Under the pieces are notes generated by a model. That model worked only from the letters and a program-made list of their open reading frames with translations. It was not told the DNA's origin and did no database searches. From RGIG1927 sp045546275 (GTDB taxonomy: Bacteria > Bacillota > Clostridia > UMGS1883), in contig JAZQCM010000001.1 in the NCBI GenBank assembly GCA_045546275.1, positions 62,001 to 126,000 on the forward strand: a stretch of 64,000 bases of DNA, given 5' to 3'. Shown here one piece after another: positions 35,100-44,350 of the stretch. Position 1 is the stretch's first letter. Each line of letters starts with the position of its first letter. Made by a program: the position numbers and the translations under genes.

Positions 35100-35774
35100 A
35101 TGAAAAAGAAAGTATCATTATTATTGGCAGGAGTATTATGCGTAACAAGCTTTGCTGTAGGAGTAATGAGTAAAAGTGTTGTTGAAAAAATCGAAGCTGA
35201 AATCAGAGGAGATTTTCAGGTAGTGGTAGACGGTAAAAAGGAGACCTTCAAAAATGCGCAAGGCGAAGTTGTTTATCCTATTTTGTATGAAGGTACAACG
35301 TATCTCCCCATAAGGGCAATTGGTGAATTGATGGGCAAAACTGTTTACTGGTATCAGGACGAAAAGCGAATTGAGCTTGTTGAAAAAACAGAAGAAAGCC
35401 TTGTAACAGACGCGGATGTAATTATTGACAAAGCAGAAAAAGCAAAGCCTGATAAAACAGAAAAGCAAGAAGAAAAAGCCTTGAAAGACGAAAAAAAGCA
35501 GGAAGAAAAAGCCTTAAAGGAAGCTGAAAAGCAGGCAAAGAAAGAAGAAAAGCTACCCGCTGTAGTTGAAATAACAGAAGAGGATGCAAAGGCAATTGCT
35601 CTTAAAAAAGCAGAACTTAAGGAAGACGACGTAAAATTTATAAAAGTTAAGCTCGAAAAAGATGACGGTGTTTACGAATACGATGTGGAATTTCGCTACG
35701 GAACAGTTGAGTACGAGGCCGAAATTTCAGCTGCAGACGGCACTATTAAATCCTGGGATGTTGATAACGATTGA
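35100..35774 (+). CDS. Exported protein with stalk domain, Lys/Glu-rich linker and PepSY domain
   Basis: This 224-residue protein has an N-terminal hydrophobic export signal or anchor (about 4-24). A copper-amine-oxidase-like stalk domain follows (about 35-97, with YEGTTYLPIRAIGELMGKTVYW). A highly charged linker (about 110-155) contains the near-repeat KQEEKAL/KKQEEKAL and is probably a coiled coil or extended spacer. A PepSY-like domain lies at about 157-222 (ITEEDAKAIALKKA, then YEYDVEFRYGTVEYEAEIS). The start at 35100 follows AAAGGGAG; an ATG two codons earlier is too close to it. It stands alone between terminators behind a Fur-like operator. No function can be named; PepSY domains often accompany exported proteins and redox membrane proteins. 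Confidence 0.8.
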   Translation: MKKKVSLLLAGVLCVTSFAVGVMSKSVVEKIEAEIRGDFQVVVDGKKETFKNAQGEVVYPILYEGTTYLPIRAIGELMGKTVYWYQDEKRIELVEKTEESLVTDADVIIDKAEKAKPDKTEKQEEKALKDEKKQEEKALKEAEKQAKKEEKLPAVVEITEEDAKAIALKKAELKEDDVKFIKVKLEKDDGVYEYDVEFRYGTVEYEAEISAADGTIKSWDVDND

Positions 35775-35785
35775 TAAAATAACAG

Positions 35786-35812
35786 AAAAAAGGTGCTGCG
35801 GCACCTTTTTTT
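35786..35812 (+). terminator. Intrinsic terminator
   Basis: An AAAAAAGGTGC / GCACCTTTTTT stem with a TGCG loop. Confidence 0.9.
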
Positions 35813-35858
35813 CTATGACAATATTTAAAGTTTTTTTAAAAATTATCACTCTTTTTGG

Positions 35859-35887
35859 TTGAAATTCAAAAAAATTAGTAGTATAAT
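35859..35887 (+). promoter_or_regulatory. SigA-type promoter of cysK operon
   Basis: TTGAAA (35859-35864), a 17-base spacer and consensus TATAAT (35882-35887). Confidence 0.8.
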
Positions 35888-35908
35888 AAAATAGATATAA
35901 TTTGGAAA

Positions 35909-35930
35909 TCCTATTTGTATTGCAATAGGA
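35909..35930 (+). promoter_or_regulatory. Leader hairpin partly masking the cysK ribosome-binding site
   Basis: TCCTATT (35909-35915) pairs with AATAGGA (35924-35930), taking the first half of the AGGAGG site (35927-35932) into the stem. The stem is short and AT-rich, so its effect on translation is uncertain. Confidence 0.4.
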
Positions 35931-35939
35931 GGTTTATAT

Positions 35940-36863
35940 ATGGTTTATAAATCAATTGATGAATTAATCTCAAATACGCCCCTTTTGGAGCTTGGAAGGA
36001 TTAAAGAAAAATACAAGCTTAAGGCTAATATATATGCAAAACTTGAAAAGTTTAATCCGGGCGGTAGTTCAAAGGATAGAATTGCAAAGAAAATGATTGA
36101 GGATGCAGAAGATAAAGGTATTCTTAAAAAAGGCTCGGTTATTATTGAACCCACCAGCGGAAACACAGGTGTTGGACTTTCAATGATTGGCGCAGTAAAA
36201 GGCTATCGTGTTATAATTGTAATGCCTGAGAGCATGAGTGTTGAGAGAAGAATGCTTATGAAAGCCTATGGTGCAGAGCTTATTCTGACACCTTCCGACA
36301 AGGGAATGGCAGGTGCAATTGAAAAGGCGAATGAATTGGCAAATGCAATTGAGCATAGCTTTATTCCTTCTCAATTTGAAAACGAAATGAACCCTAAAGC
36401 ACATTTTGAAACAACGGGCGTTGAAATTTACAGCGATTTAAACGGAAACGTTGATGTTTTTGTTGCAGGTGTAGGCACGGGTGGCACAATAACAGGTACA
36501 GGTGAGTATCTTAAAAGTAAGAACGAAAACATTGAGATTGTAGCGGTTGAGCCGTTGTCGTCTGCAGTTTTATCTGGCGAGGAGGCGGGCAAACACGCTA
36601 TTCAGGGTATTGGTGCTGGCTTTGTGCCAAAAGCACTCAATGTTAAGGTTTTAGATTCGATAATTAAAGTGTCTGATGAGGATGCTTTTAAATGGTGCAG
36701 AGAGCTCGGTTTTATAGAAGGCGTTCCTTCGGGAATTTCTTCAGGTGCAGCTTTGTGTGCCGCTATAGAGTTAGCACAAAAGGATAAATACGAGGGGAAG
36801 AACATTGTGGTGCTTTTGCCCGATAGTGGCGAAAGGTACTTGTCAACCCCTGTGTATCAATAG
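35940..36863 (+). CDS. cysK: Cysteine synthase A
   Basis: This 307-residue PLP enzyme joins O-acetylserine and sulfide to make cysteine. The PLP Lys lies in PGGSSKDRIAKKM, the phosphate and substrate loop in EPTSGNTGVGLSM, and the cofactor phosphate loop in GTGGTITGTGEYL. It leads a cysK-iscS-iscU-nadA operon, 19 bases before iscS, placing cysteine synthesis beside the enzyme that consumes cysteine for Fe-S assembly. Confidence 0.95.
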   Translation: MVYKSIDELISNTPLLELGRIKEKYKLKANIYAKLEKFNPGGSSKDRIAKKMIEDAEDKGILKKGSVIIEPTSGNTGVGLSMIGAVKGYRVIIVMPESMSVERRMLMKAYGAELILTPSDKGMAGAIEKANELANAIEHSFIPSQFENEMNPKAHFETTGVEIYSDLNGNVDVFVAGVGTGGTITGTGEYLKSKNENIEIVAVEPLSSAVLSGEEAGKHAIQGIGAGFVPKALNVKVLDSIIKVSDEDAFKWCRELGFIEGVPSGISSGAALCAAIELAQKDKYEGKNIVVLLPDSGERYLSTPVYQ

Positions 36864-36882
36864 ACGGAAAGGATTTGTTTTT

Positions 36883-38073
36883 ATGCGAGTTTATGCAGAT
36901 AATGCCGCAACAACTTGTATGAGTGAAACGGCAATAAAGGCAATGCTTCCTTATATGAACGAGGTTTATGGCAACCCTTCAAGCCTTCATTCTGTAGGCC
37001 AGGAAGCAAAGGAGCATCTGGATAAGGCAAGAAGCATTATGGCTGAAAACCTTGGCTGTGAGCCCTTTGAAATTATATTTACATCAGGCGGTAGTGAAGC
37101 TGACAATCAGGCAATTATGTCTGCGGCGGCAATTGGCGCAAGGAAAAACAAAAAGCATATTATTTCTACAGCTTTTGAGCACCATGCAGTGCTTCACACC
37201 TTGAAAAAGCTTGAGAAGCAAGGCTATGAAATTGAGCTTCTGGATGTTCATGAAAACGGCATGGTGTATCCGGAGCAGGTTAAGGATGCTATCCGTGAAG
37301 ATACTTGCCTTGTAACAATCATGTATGCAAATAACGAAATCGGCAGCGTTTTGCCTATAAGTGAAATTGGTGCAGTTTGTAAGGAAAAGGGAGTTTTGTT
37401 CCATACCGACGCTGTGCAGGCTGCAGGTCACATTAAAATTAATGTGAAAGAACAAAATATTGACATGCTTTCCTTGTCGGCTCATAAGTTCCATGGCCCT
37501 AAGGGTGTTGGTGTTCTTTACGCAAGACGTGGCATACTTCTTTCAAATATTATCGAAGGCGGTGCACAGGAAAGAGGTAAGAGAGCAGGTACTGAAAACC
37601 TTCCTGCTATCATGGGTATGGCGGCAGCTTTTGACGAAGCATGTAAAAATATTGATAAGCATGCTGAAAAGCTTACTAAAATGCGTGACAGATTGATAGA
37701 AGGACTTTTAAAGGTGCCTCATTCAATTTTAAACGGCGATAAAAACAGCCGACTTCCCGGCAATGTTCATGTTTGTTTTGAAGCGATTGAAGGTGAGGCG
37801 CTACTGCTTCTTCTTGACGCACAGGGCGTGTGTGCATCTTCGGGTTCTGCTTGCACATCAGGTTCACTTGACCCCAGTCACGTGCTACTTGCTATAGGCA
37901 GACCTCATGATATAGCTCATGGCTCATTAAGACTTTCACTTTCGGCATACAATACCGAAGAGGAAATAGACCATATTTTAAAAGTAGTTCCGCTTGTTGT
38001 AGACAGGCTCAGAAATATGTCACCCGTATGGCGTGATTTACAGATGGGAAGGAGAAACTATGTTATACACTGA
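36883..38073 (+). CDS. iscS: Cysteine desulfurase, NifS/IscS type
   Basis: This 396-residue class V aminotransferase-fold enzyme takes sulfur from cysteine for Fe-S clusters. Landmarks are YADNAATTCMSE at the start, the PLP Lys in LSAHKFHGPKGVG and the persulfide Cys loop in CASSGSACTSGS. The start at 36883 follows GGAAAGGA. The 3' end overlaps iscU by 14 bases. NifS and IscS are not easily told apart by sequence alone. Confidence 0.93.
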   Translation: MRVYADNAATTCMSETAIKAMLPYMNEVYGNPSSLHSVGQEAKEHLDKARSIMAENLGCEPFEIIFTSGGSEADNQAIMSAAAIGARKNKKHIISTAFEHHAVLHTLKKLEKQGYEIELLDVHENGMVYPEQVKDAIREDTCLVTIMYANNEIGSVLPISEIGAVCKEKGVLFHTDAVQAAGHIKINVKEQNIDMLSLSAHKFHGPKGVGVLYARRGILLSNIIEGGAQERGKRAGTENLPAIMGMAAAFDEACKNIDKHAEKLTKMRDRLIEGLLKVPHSILNGDKNSRLPGNVHVCFEAIEGEALLLLLDAQGVCASSGSACTSGSLDPSHVLLAIGRPHDIAHGSLRLSLSAYNTEEEIDHILKVVPLVVDRLRNMSPVWRDLQMGRRNYVIH

Positions 38074-38500
38074 AAAGGTAATGGACCATTTTACAAATCC
38101 CAGAAATGTGGGTTGCATTGAAAATGCTGACGGCGTTGGTGAAGTTGGCAATGTAAAATGCGGAGATATTATGAAGATTTATCTTAAAATTGAAGATAAC
38201 ATCATTAAAGACGTTAAGTTTGAAACCTTTGGTTGTGGCAGTGCTATTGCAGCAAGCAGCATTTCAACAGAAATGATAATGGGCAAAACAGTTGAAGAGG
38301 CAATGGCTCTTTCGAACAAAGAGGTTGTTGATGCTTTGGGCGGACTTCCTGCACCTAAAATTCATTGCTCGGTTTTGGCAGAAGAAGCAATTAAAGCGGC
38401 AATTAAAGATTATTACGACAAAAACGGCATTGAATACGATAAAACTTTGTTCCCTGACTGTGCATCCTGCGGTCATTGTGATGCTCACGGCGAACACTGA
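38060..38500 (+). CDS. iscU: Fe-S cluster scaffold protein, IscU/NifU N-terminal type
   Basis: This 146-residue scaffold has three cluster-ligand cysteines in NVKCGDIMKI, TFGCGSAIAASS and KIHCSVLAEEA. The C-terminal tail carries an additional CASCGHC cluster, as in many clostridial homologues. GGAGAAA precedes the ATG. It overlaps iscS, so the sulfur donor and scaffold are translationally coupled. Confidence 0.93.
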   Translation: MLYTEKVMDHFTNPRNVGCIENADGVGEVGNVKCGDIMKIYLKIEDNIIKDVKFETFGCGSAIAASSISTEMIMGKTVEEAMALSNKEVVDALGGLPAPKIHCSVLAEEAIKAAIKDYYDKNGIEYDKTLFPDCASCGHCDAHGEH

Positions 38501-38519
38501 TAAGTGAAAGGAGTTCATT

Positions 38520-39437
38520 ATGGATACAGTAACCATCCGTGACGAAATTCTCCGTTTAAAAAAAGAACAAGATGTATGCATCTTAGCACATAGCTATCAG
38601 AAAAAGGCGATAACCGAAATTGCAGATTTTACAGGTGACAGCTACCAGCTCAGCGTTATGGCGTCAAAAACCAATGCAAAGAAGGTTATTATGTGCGGTG
38701 TGAGATTTATGGCTGAAACAGTTAAAATTCTTTCACCTGAAAAAACGGTCATACTTTCGTCCCCTATTGCAGGCTGCCCCATGGCAGAACAGATGAGTCG
38801 TGAATATATTGAATCTGTAAAGAAAAACTATCCCGATTATTCAGTTGTTGCGTACATCAACACAACAGCAGAGCTTAAAACTATATGTGATGTGTGTGTA
38901 ACAAGCGCATCTGCAGTTCAGATTGTAAAGAATATTCCCAATGATAAAATTATCTTTATTCCTGACTGCAATCTTGGCAGCTTCGTGGCTAAAAATGTTC
39001 CCGAAAAAACTTTTAAGCTTCTTCACGGTGGTTGTCCCATTCATGGTGGCATTAAAGGTGAAGTTGCAAAGGAAGCAAAACTTCGTCATCCCGATGCAAA
39101 GTTGCTTGTTCATCCGGAATGTGTGCCTCAGGTTGTGGCACAGGCTGATTTTGTAGGTTCTACAACTGCCATTATTGATTATGCAGTTAAGAGCGATGCA
39201 AAGGAATTTATTATTGGTACCGAGATTGCAATTGCCGAGTACTTACAGTTTGAATGTCCTGGCAAAAAGTTCTATCCCTTGTCAGCACAACTTATTTGCC
39301 CCGATATGAAGGCTACAACACTTGTTGATGTTTATAATATCTTAAAGGGCGAAGGCGGCGAAGAAATTATTCTCGACGAAGAAACCATTTCAAAGGCAAG
39401 ACATTGTATAGATAAAATGATTGAATTAGGTGGTTGA
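38520..39437 (+). CDS. nadA: Quinolinate synthase A
   Basis: This 305-residue 4Fe-4S enzyme condenses iminoaspartate with dihydroxyacetone phosphate in NAD synthesis. The three cluster cysteines are in VIMCGVRFMAETV, HPECVPQVVAQA and LICPDMKATTL. AHSYQK near the start is the substrate motif. It lies 19 bases after iscU. nadB and nadC are not in the window, so the rest of the pathway is elsewhere or replaced. Confidence 0.94.
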   Translation: MDTVTIRDEILRLKKEQDVCILAHSYQKKAITEIADFTGDSYQLSVMASKTNAKKVIMCGVRFMAETVKILSPEKTVILSSPIAGCPMAEQMSREYIESVKKNYPDYSVVAYINTTAELKTICDVCVTSASAVQIVKNIPNDKIIFIPDCNLGSFVAKNVPEKTFKLLHGGCPIHGGIKGEVAKEAKLRHPDAKLLVHPECVPQVVAQADFVGSTTAIIDYAVKSDAKEFIIGTEIAIAEYLQFECPGKKFYPLSAQLICPDMKATTLVDVYNILKGEGGEEIILDEETISKARHCIDKMIELGG

Positions 39438-39438
39438 C

Positions 39439-39472
39439 AAAAAGGTGTGGACAAAACTGTTCACACCTTTTT
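39439..39472 (+). terminator. Intrinsic terminator after nadA
   Basis: An AAAAAGGTGTG / CACACCTTTTT stem with additional ACA/TGT inner pairs, ending in a T-run. Confidence 0.88.
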
Positions 39473-39489
39473 AAATAACAGGAGGAAAA

Positions 39490-41211
39490 ATGAAGCTACT
39501 TGGTAAGTACCTGAAAGAATATTATCCCAGAATGCTTTTCGGGTTTACAATTAAAACAACAGGCACTGTTTCGGAATTGATGCTTCCATACATTTTAAGT
39601 CATATATTGACAAATGTTTTGGGCAAAGAAATTTCCGAAATAGTCTTCTGGGGTGCAATGATGGTAATTTTTTCAGCAATTGCCTGTGCTTTTAACATTG
39701 TTGCAAACCGCATGGCGGCAAAGGTGTCCAGAAATTTTGCAGAAAAAATGCGCAGTGATTTGTTTAACAAAACACTTAATTTATCAGCAGCGCAAACTGA
39801 CAAATTCACCATTCCGTCACTCGAGTCCCGAATTACAACCGATACATATAACGTGCATCATTTTGTAAACATGATGCAGCGACTTGGTGTACGTGCACCG
39901 ATTATGCTTATTGGCGGAACCATATTAACCTTAATTATGGACCCTTTTTTGTCACTTGTTATGATTTCAATGTTGCCGCTTATTTTTGTAACCGTGTATT
40001 TTATTTCATGTAAAGGCGTTCCGCTTTACACAGGAGTACAAAAGTGTGTTGACAGTATGATACGCGTTGTACGCGAGGACACACATGGAATAAGGGTTAT
40101 AAAGGCTCTTTCTAAGGTTGAATACGAGCACCGTCGTTACGATGAGGTTAACTCTTTGCTTTCCAAAGAGGAAATCCGTACAGGGGTTATTATGGGCACT
40201 GTAAATCCAATTATGACCTTTTTTATGAACATGGGCAGCGTTTGTGTAATTGCAATTGGTGCATGGCGTGTAACAGGCTCACTTTCAAAGCCTGAAACGG
40301 TTATTGCTTTTATGCAGTATTTCACCTTGATTTCCATGGCAATGATGTCAGTTACAAGAATGTTTACAATGTACACAAAAAGCAGTGCATCAGCAAAAAG
40401 AATTGCGGAAGTTCTTGACACAAAAGAAGATGTAACGGTCATGAGCAAGGCTGAGTTTCCCAACATTGAAACAGATGCCTTTATTGTGTTTGACAAGGTT
40501 TCGTTTTCCTACAATAAAAAGGTTCAAAATCTTGAAAACATAAGCTTTTCCATTAAAAAAGGGGAGAGTCTTGGCGTAATTGGTGCAACAGGCTCAGGTA
40601 AATCAACCCTTATAAAGCTCATTTTAAGGTTTTATGACCCCGATGAGGGAAACATATACATAAATGGTGAAAACATACGCACAATTGAAAAAGGAAGGCT
40701 TTACAGCCTTTTCGGAAGTGCACATCAGCAGGATTTTCTCTATGCGGACAGCATTAAAGAAAACATTAAGTTTGGAAGAGAAATTTCTGACGAAGATGTT
40801 ATCCGTGCGGCAACTATTGCGCAGGCATATGACTTTATTAATGCTTTCCCCGACAAATTTGAACACAAACTGTCACAGCACGGCACAAATATTTCCGGCG
40901 GTCAAAAGCAAAGAATTCTTATTTCTCGTGCTCTTGCAGGCAAAAGCGATATTCTTGTTTTAGACGATAGCTCATCAGCACTTGACTATAAAACAGATTC
41001 ACTTTTGCGAAAAGCCCTTAAGGAAAATCTTAATAATACTACAGTTATTACTGTTGCGCAAAGAGTTAGCTCTGTTAAGGATGCCGACTTGATTTTGGTG
41101 CTTGACGAAGGAAAAGTAATTGGAATGGGCAATCACGAAGAGCTACTTGAAAAATGTGAAGAATACAACGAAATTGCCATTTCCCAGATGGGAGGTGCTT
41201 TTGTTGACTGA
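39490..41211 (+). CDS. ABC exporter half-transporter, degenerate-site subunit
   Basis: This 573-residue half-exporter has an N-terminal six-helix membrane domain (about 1-310) and a C-terminal ATPase. The ATPase carries Walker A GATGSGKSTLIKL, signature ISGGQKQRI and Walker B LVLDDSSSALD. The catalytic Glu after Walker B is Asp here, which is the mark of the inactive-site subunit in heterodimeric exporters such as LmrCD or TM287/288. GGAGG precedes the ATG. The next gene overlaps by eight bases and encodes the partner. Export of a drug, lipid or peptide is possible; the cargo is unknown. Confidence 0.92.
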   Translation: MKLLGKYLKEYYPRMLFGFTIKTTGTVSELMLPYILSHILTNVLGKEISEIVFWGAMMVIFSAIACAFNIVANRMAAKVSRNFAEKMRSDLFNKTLNLSAAQTDKFTIPSLESRITTDTYNVHHFVNMMQRLGVRAPIMLIGGTILTLIMDPFLSLVMISMLPLIFVTVYFISCKGVPLYTGVQKCVDSMIRVVREDTHGIRVIKALSKVEYEHRRYDEVNSLLSKEEIRTGVIMGTVNPIMTFFMNMGSVCVIAIGAWRVTGSLSKPETVIAFMQYFTLISMAMMSVTRMFTMYTKSSASAKRIAEVLDTKEDVTVMSKAEFPNIETDAFIVFDKVSFSYNKKVQNLENISFSIKKGESLGVIGATGSGKSTLIKLILRFYDPDEGNIYINGENIRTIEKGRLYSLFGSAHQQDFLYADSIKENIKFGREISDEDVIRAATIAQAYDFINAFPDKFEHKLSQHGTNISGGQKQRILISRALAGKSDILVLDDSSSALDYKTDSLLRKALKENLNNTTVITVAQRVSSVKDADLILVLDEGKVIGMGNHEELLEKCEEYNEIAISQMGGAFVD

Positions 41212-42994
41212 TAAAGTAAAAACAAACAAGAATGTTAAAGGAACTCTTTTAAGGCTCTGCGGTTACATACTTAAGTACTGGTACCTTTTTGTTCCTGCAG
41301 TTTTAATGACGCTGCTTTCAAATCAATTGTCGCTTTTAGGCCCAAAATTTTCAGGCGAAGCAATTGATGCAATTGCTCACAGTGAAGGTGTGCAATTTAC
41401 TGTTGTGTGGCAAAATGTTGTAAAAATGGCGCTTTGCTATCTTTTTTCAGCAGTTTTGAGCTATGGTCTTACTGTGCTTATGATTTTTATAAGCCAGAAA
41501 ATAGTTTACACAATGCGAAAACAGCTTTTTGAAAAGCTTATGAGCTTGCCTGTAGGCTATTTTGACACTCATCCCACAGGTGATATAATAAGCCATATTT
41601 CTTATGATATCGACACCATAAACAGCACGCTTTCTCACGATTTTGTACAGGTTATGACAAGTCTTTACACTGTAATAGGTTCACTTGTTTTCATGTGGAA
41701 TATAAGTAAGCCTCTGATTTTAGTGTTTGTCATTACTGTGCCTTGTGCCATTCTTTTCACAAGATTTCGCTCAAAAAAGGTTAAGCCTTTATTCAGTGAA
41801 CGTTCAAGAAAGCTTGGCGAACTTAACGGCTATGCCGAGGAAATGCTGTCAGGTGCAAGAACAATTCAATCCTACAACCGTGAAGAAGAAATATCAAAAC
41901 GATTTAATCGCCGAAACAAAGAAACAATGGACGCCTACTACAAAGCCGACTATTACGGTGCGGCAATGGGTCCGTCGGTAAACTTTATCAACAATCTTTC
42001 TATATCCCTTGTTATGATTTTAGGTGGCGTTTTGTATCTTTTTTCGGAAAGTGGCGCTGCTTTGGAGGGCACACTGTTTTTCATAACCTTAGGCGGTGTG
42101 GCGCAGTTTGTTCAGTATTCAAGAAAATTTGAAGGCCCAATTAACGAATTTGCAAATATTTTAAGTGAGTTCCAGTCGGCAATAAGTGCGGCGGAAAGAG
42201 TTTTTAAAATAATTGACGAAGAAAGTGAAAGGGCAGATAAAGTAAACGCAAAAACTCTTTCAAAGGTTAATGGTAGGGTTGAATTTAAAAAGGTAAAATT
42301 TGGTTATGTGCCTGAAAAAACAATAATTCACGATTTGTCCTTTACTGCAGAAGAAGGCAAAACAATTGCTGTGGTTGGCCCCACAGGTGCTGGAAAAACC
42401 ACCATAATAAGTCTTCTTATGCGGTTTTACGATGTTGACAATGGTGAAATTTATCTTGATAATGTAAAATACGAGGAATTTACACGAAAATCCTTAAGAA
42501 ATGCTTACACCATGGTTTTGCAGGACACCTGGCTTTTCACAGGCACTATTTTTGAAAACATTGCCTACGGCAGAGAGGGTGCAACTCTTGACGAGGTTAA
42601 ACTAGCTTCAAAGGCTGCAAAAATTGACAGCTTTATTGAATCTCTTCCCGATGGGTACAATACCGTGCTTACGGACGAGGGCATTAATATTTCCAAAGGA
42701 CAAAAACAGCTTATTACCATTGCAAGAGCAATAATTGCAAATTCCAAAATGCTTATATTGGATGAAGCAACCTCCAACGTTGACTCACGCACAGAAATCA
42801 AAATTCAGCAGGCAATGAAAAAGCTGATGCACAAAAAAACATCCTTTGTAATTGCGCACCGTCTTTCAACAATTCAGAATGCTGATAAAATTGTTGTAAT
42901 CCAGAACGGCAGAATTACCGAAATAGGTAATCACGAGGAATTGATGCAAAAAGACGGATTTTACAGCAAGCTATACAATTCACAGTTTAATTGA
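41204..42994 (+). CDS. ABC exporter half-transporter, partner subunit
   Basis: This 596-residue half-exporter has a six-helix domain (about 20-330) followed by an ATPase with Walker A GPTGAGKTTIISL, Walker B MLILDEATSNVD (catalytic Glu present) and signature ISKGQKQLI, where the usual SGGQ is SKGQ. The altered signature plus the partner's Asp together make one degenerate ATP site, as expected for a heterodimer. The start is probably TTG 41204, eight bases after GGAGG, overlapping the first subunit; no ATG lies in a suitable place. Confidence 0.9.
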   Translation: MTDKVKTNKNVKGTLLRLCGYILKYWYLFVPAVLMTLLSNQLSLLGPKFSGEAIDAIAHSEGVQFTVVWQNVVKMALCYLFSAVLSYGLTVLMIFISQKIVYTMRKQLFEKLMSLPVGYFDTHPTGDIISHISYDIDTINSTLSHDFVQVMTSLYTVIGSLVFMWNISKPLILVFVITVPCAILFTRFRSKKVKPLFSERSRKLGELNGYAEEMLSGARTIQSYNREEEISKRFNRRNKETMDAYYKADYYGAAMGPSVNFINNLSISLVMILGGVLYLFSESGAALEGTLFFITLGGVAQFVQYSRKFEGPINEFANILSEFQSAISAAERVFKIIDEESERADKVNAKTLSKVNGRVEFKKVKFGYVPEKTIIHDLSFTAEEGKTIAVVGPTGAGKTTIISLLMRFYDVDNGEIYLDNVKYEEFTRKSLRNAYTMVLQDTWLFTGTIFENIAYGREGATLDEVKLASKAAKIDSFIESLPDGYNTVLTDEGINISKGQKQLITIARAIIANSKMLILDEATSNVDSRTEIKIQQAMKKLMHKKTSFVIAHRLSTIQNADKIVVIQNGRITEIGNHEELMQKDGFYSKLYNSQFN

Positions 42995-43008
42995 CAGAAG
43001 GAATTAAT

Positions 43009-44343
43009 ATGACACAAAAGAACGATTTTTCACAAGGCTCGGTAAAAAAGCTTATAATTTCACAGGCTGTGCCGCTCACTTTAGCACAGGCGGTTTTGTT
43101 GTTGTACAATGTTGTTGACCGTATTTATATCGGTCATTTAAAAAACATTGGAGATATTGCACTTACAGGTCTTGGAATTACATTTCCTGTTATTGTAATA
43201 ATTGCGGCATTCACAAGCCTTTTCGGCACAGGTGGCACAACGCTTTTTTCGCTTGCAAGAGGCCGTGGCGACACTTACGAGGCAGAAAAAATCATAAGCA
43301 ATGTTTTTACTCTCCTCTGCATTTTTTCAGCCATTTTGTTTGGCGTTTGCTATTTTTTTAGAAGGCCAATCCTGTTTTGGTTCGGTGCAAGCAAGGAATC
43401 GTTTTTCTATGCCGATGAATATTTAAAGCTGTACCTTTTCGGTACAACCTTTTCAATGATTTCCACAGGCATGAACGGGTTTATCAATGCGCAGGGCTTT
43501 CCCAAAATCGGCATGCTTACAACCATTATAGGTGCAATTATAAACATTGTACTTGACCCTATTTTTATTTTCCTGTTTGACATGGGCGTTTCAGGTGCAG
43601 CACTGGCAACTGTTATCAGCCAGTTTGTATCGGCATTGTGGGTTATGATGTTTCTTCTTGGTAAAAAGGCGGTTTTAAAGCTCAAAAAAGCATGTCTCGA
43701 CTTTAAAATTGTAAAAGGCGTTGCAATGTTAGGGTTACCGGGCTTTGTTATGCAGGGAACCAACAGCCTTGTACAAATTGTGTCAAACAATCAACTCCAG
43801 CTTTATGGTGGCGATTTATATGTTGGCATTATGACGGTTTTAAATTCAGTACGAGAAATGATATCCCTGCCTGTTTTAGGCATAAGCAGCGGTGCACAGC
43901 CAATCTTAGGGTTTAATTATGGTGCCAAGCAGTACAAACGTGTTAAAGAGGGCATACGTTTTACTGCCACAATCGGAACAATTTACACACTTTTGGCGTG
44001 GCTCATGGTTATGCTTATACCAAAGGCACTAATGGGCATTTTTTCTGATGATGCCCTGACCATTTCCGTTGGTGCAAAAATGCTCAACATTTACTTTTTC
44101 GGCTTTGTTTTTATGGCGTTTCAGTTTGCAGGACAAACAGCTTTTCAAGCACTTGGAAAAGCAAAGCAGGCAATTTTCTTTTCCCTTTTACGAAAAGCAT
44201 TTATTGTTGTGCCGCTGACAATAATTCTGCCCATGGCAGGATTTGGGGTTGAAGGCGTTTTCATTGCTGAGCCTGTTTCAAACCTTTTGGGCGGTGTTGC
44301 GGCATTTAGTGCAATGTGGCTTACAATTTACAGAAAGCTTTGA
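43009..44343 (+). CDS. MATE family efflux transporter
   Basis: This 444-residue integral membrane protein has about twelve helices in two repeats of the multidrug and toxic compound extrusion family. Typical stretches are LYNVVDRIYIGH near residue 33, FGTGGTTLFSLARGRG, and in the second half ISSGAQPILGFNYGAKQYKRV. AAGGA precedes the ATG. It lies 14 bases after the ABC exporter pair and eight before the nuclease, so all four form one operon. Substrate unknown. Confidence 0.92.
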   Translation: MTQKNDFSQGSVKKLIISQAVPLTLAQAVLLLYNVVDRIYIGHLKNIGDIALTGLGITFPVIVIIAAFTSLFGTGGTTLFSLARGRGDTYEAEKIISNVFTLLCIFSAILFGVCYFFRRPILFWFGASKESFFYADEYLKLYLFGTTFSMISTGMNGFINAQGFPKIGMLTTIIGAIINIVLDPIFIFLFDMGVSGAALATVISQFVSALWVMMFLLGKKAVLKLKKACLDFKIVKGVAMLGLPGFVMQGTNSLVQIVSNNQLQLYGGDLYVGIMTVLNSVREMISLPVLGISSGAQPILGFNYGAKQYKRVKEGIRFTATIGTIYTLLAWLMVMLIPKALMGIFSDDALTISVGAKMLNIYFFGFVFMAFQFAGQTAFQALGKAKQAIFFSLLRKAFIVVPLTIILPMAGFGVEGVFIAEPVSNLLGGVAAFSAMWLTIYRKL

Positions 44344-44350
44344 GGTGCAA

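Noticed and set aside
35110..35160. Signal peptide of the PepSY protein read as a lipoprotein (GVLC)
   Set aside because: The Cys is followed by VTSFAV, which keeps the segment hydrophobic; the position does not suit a lipobox as well as a simple signal or anchor helix.
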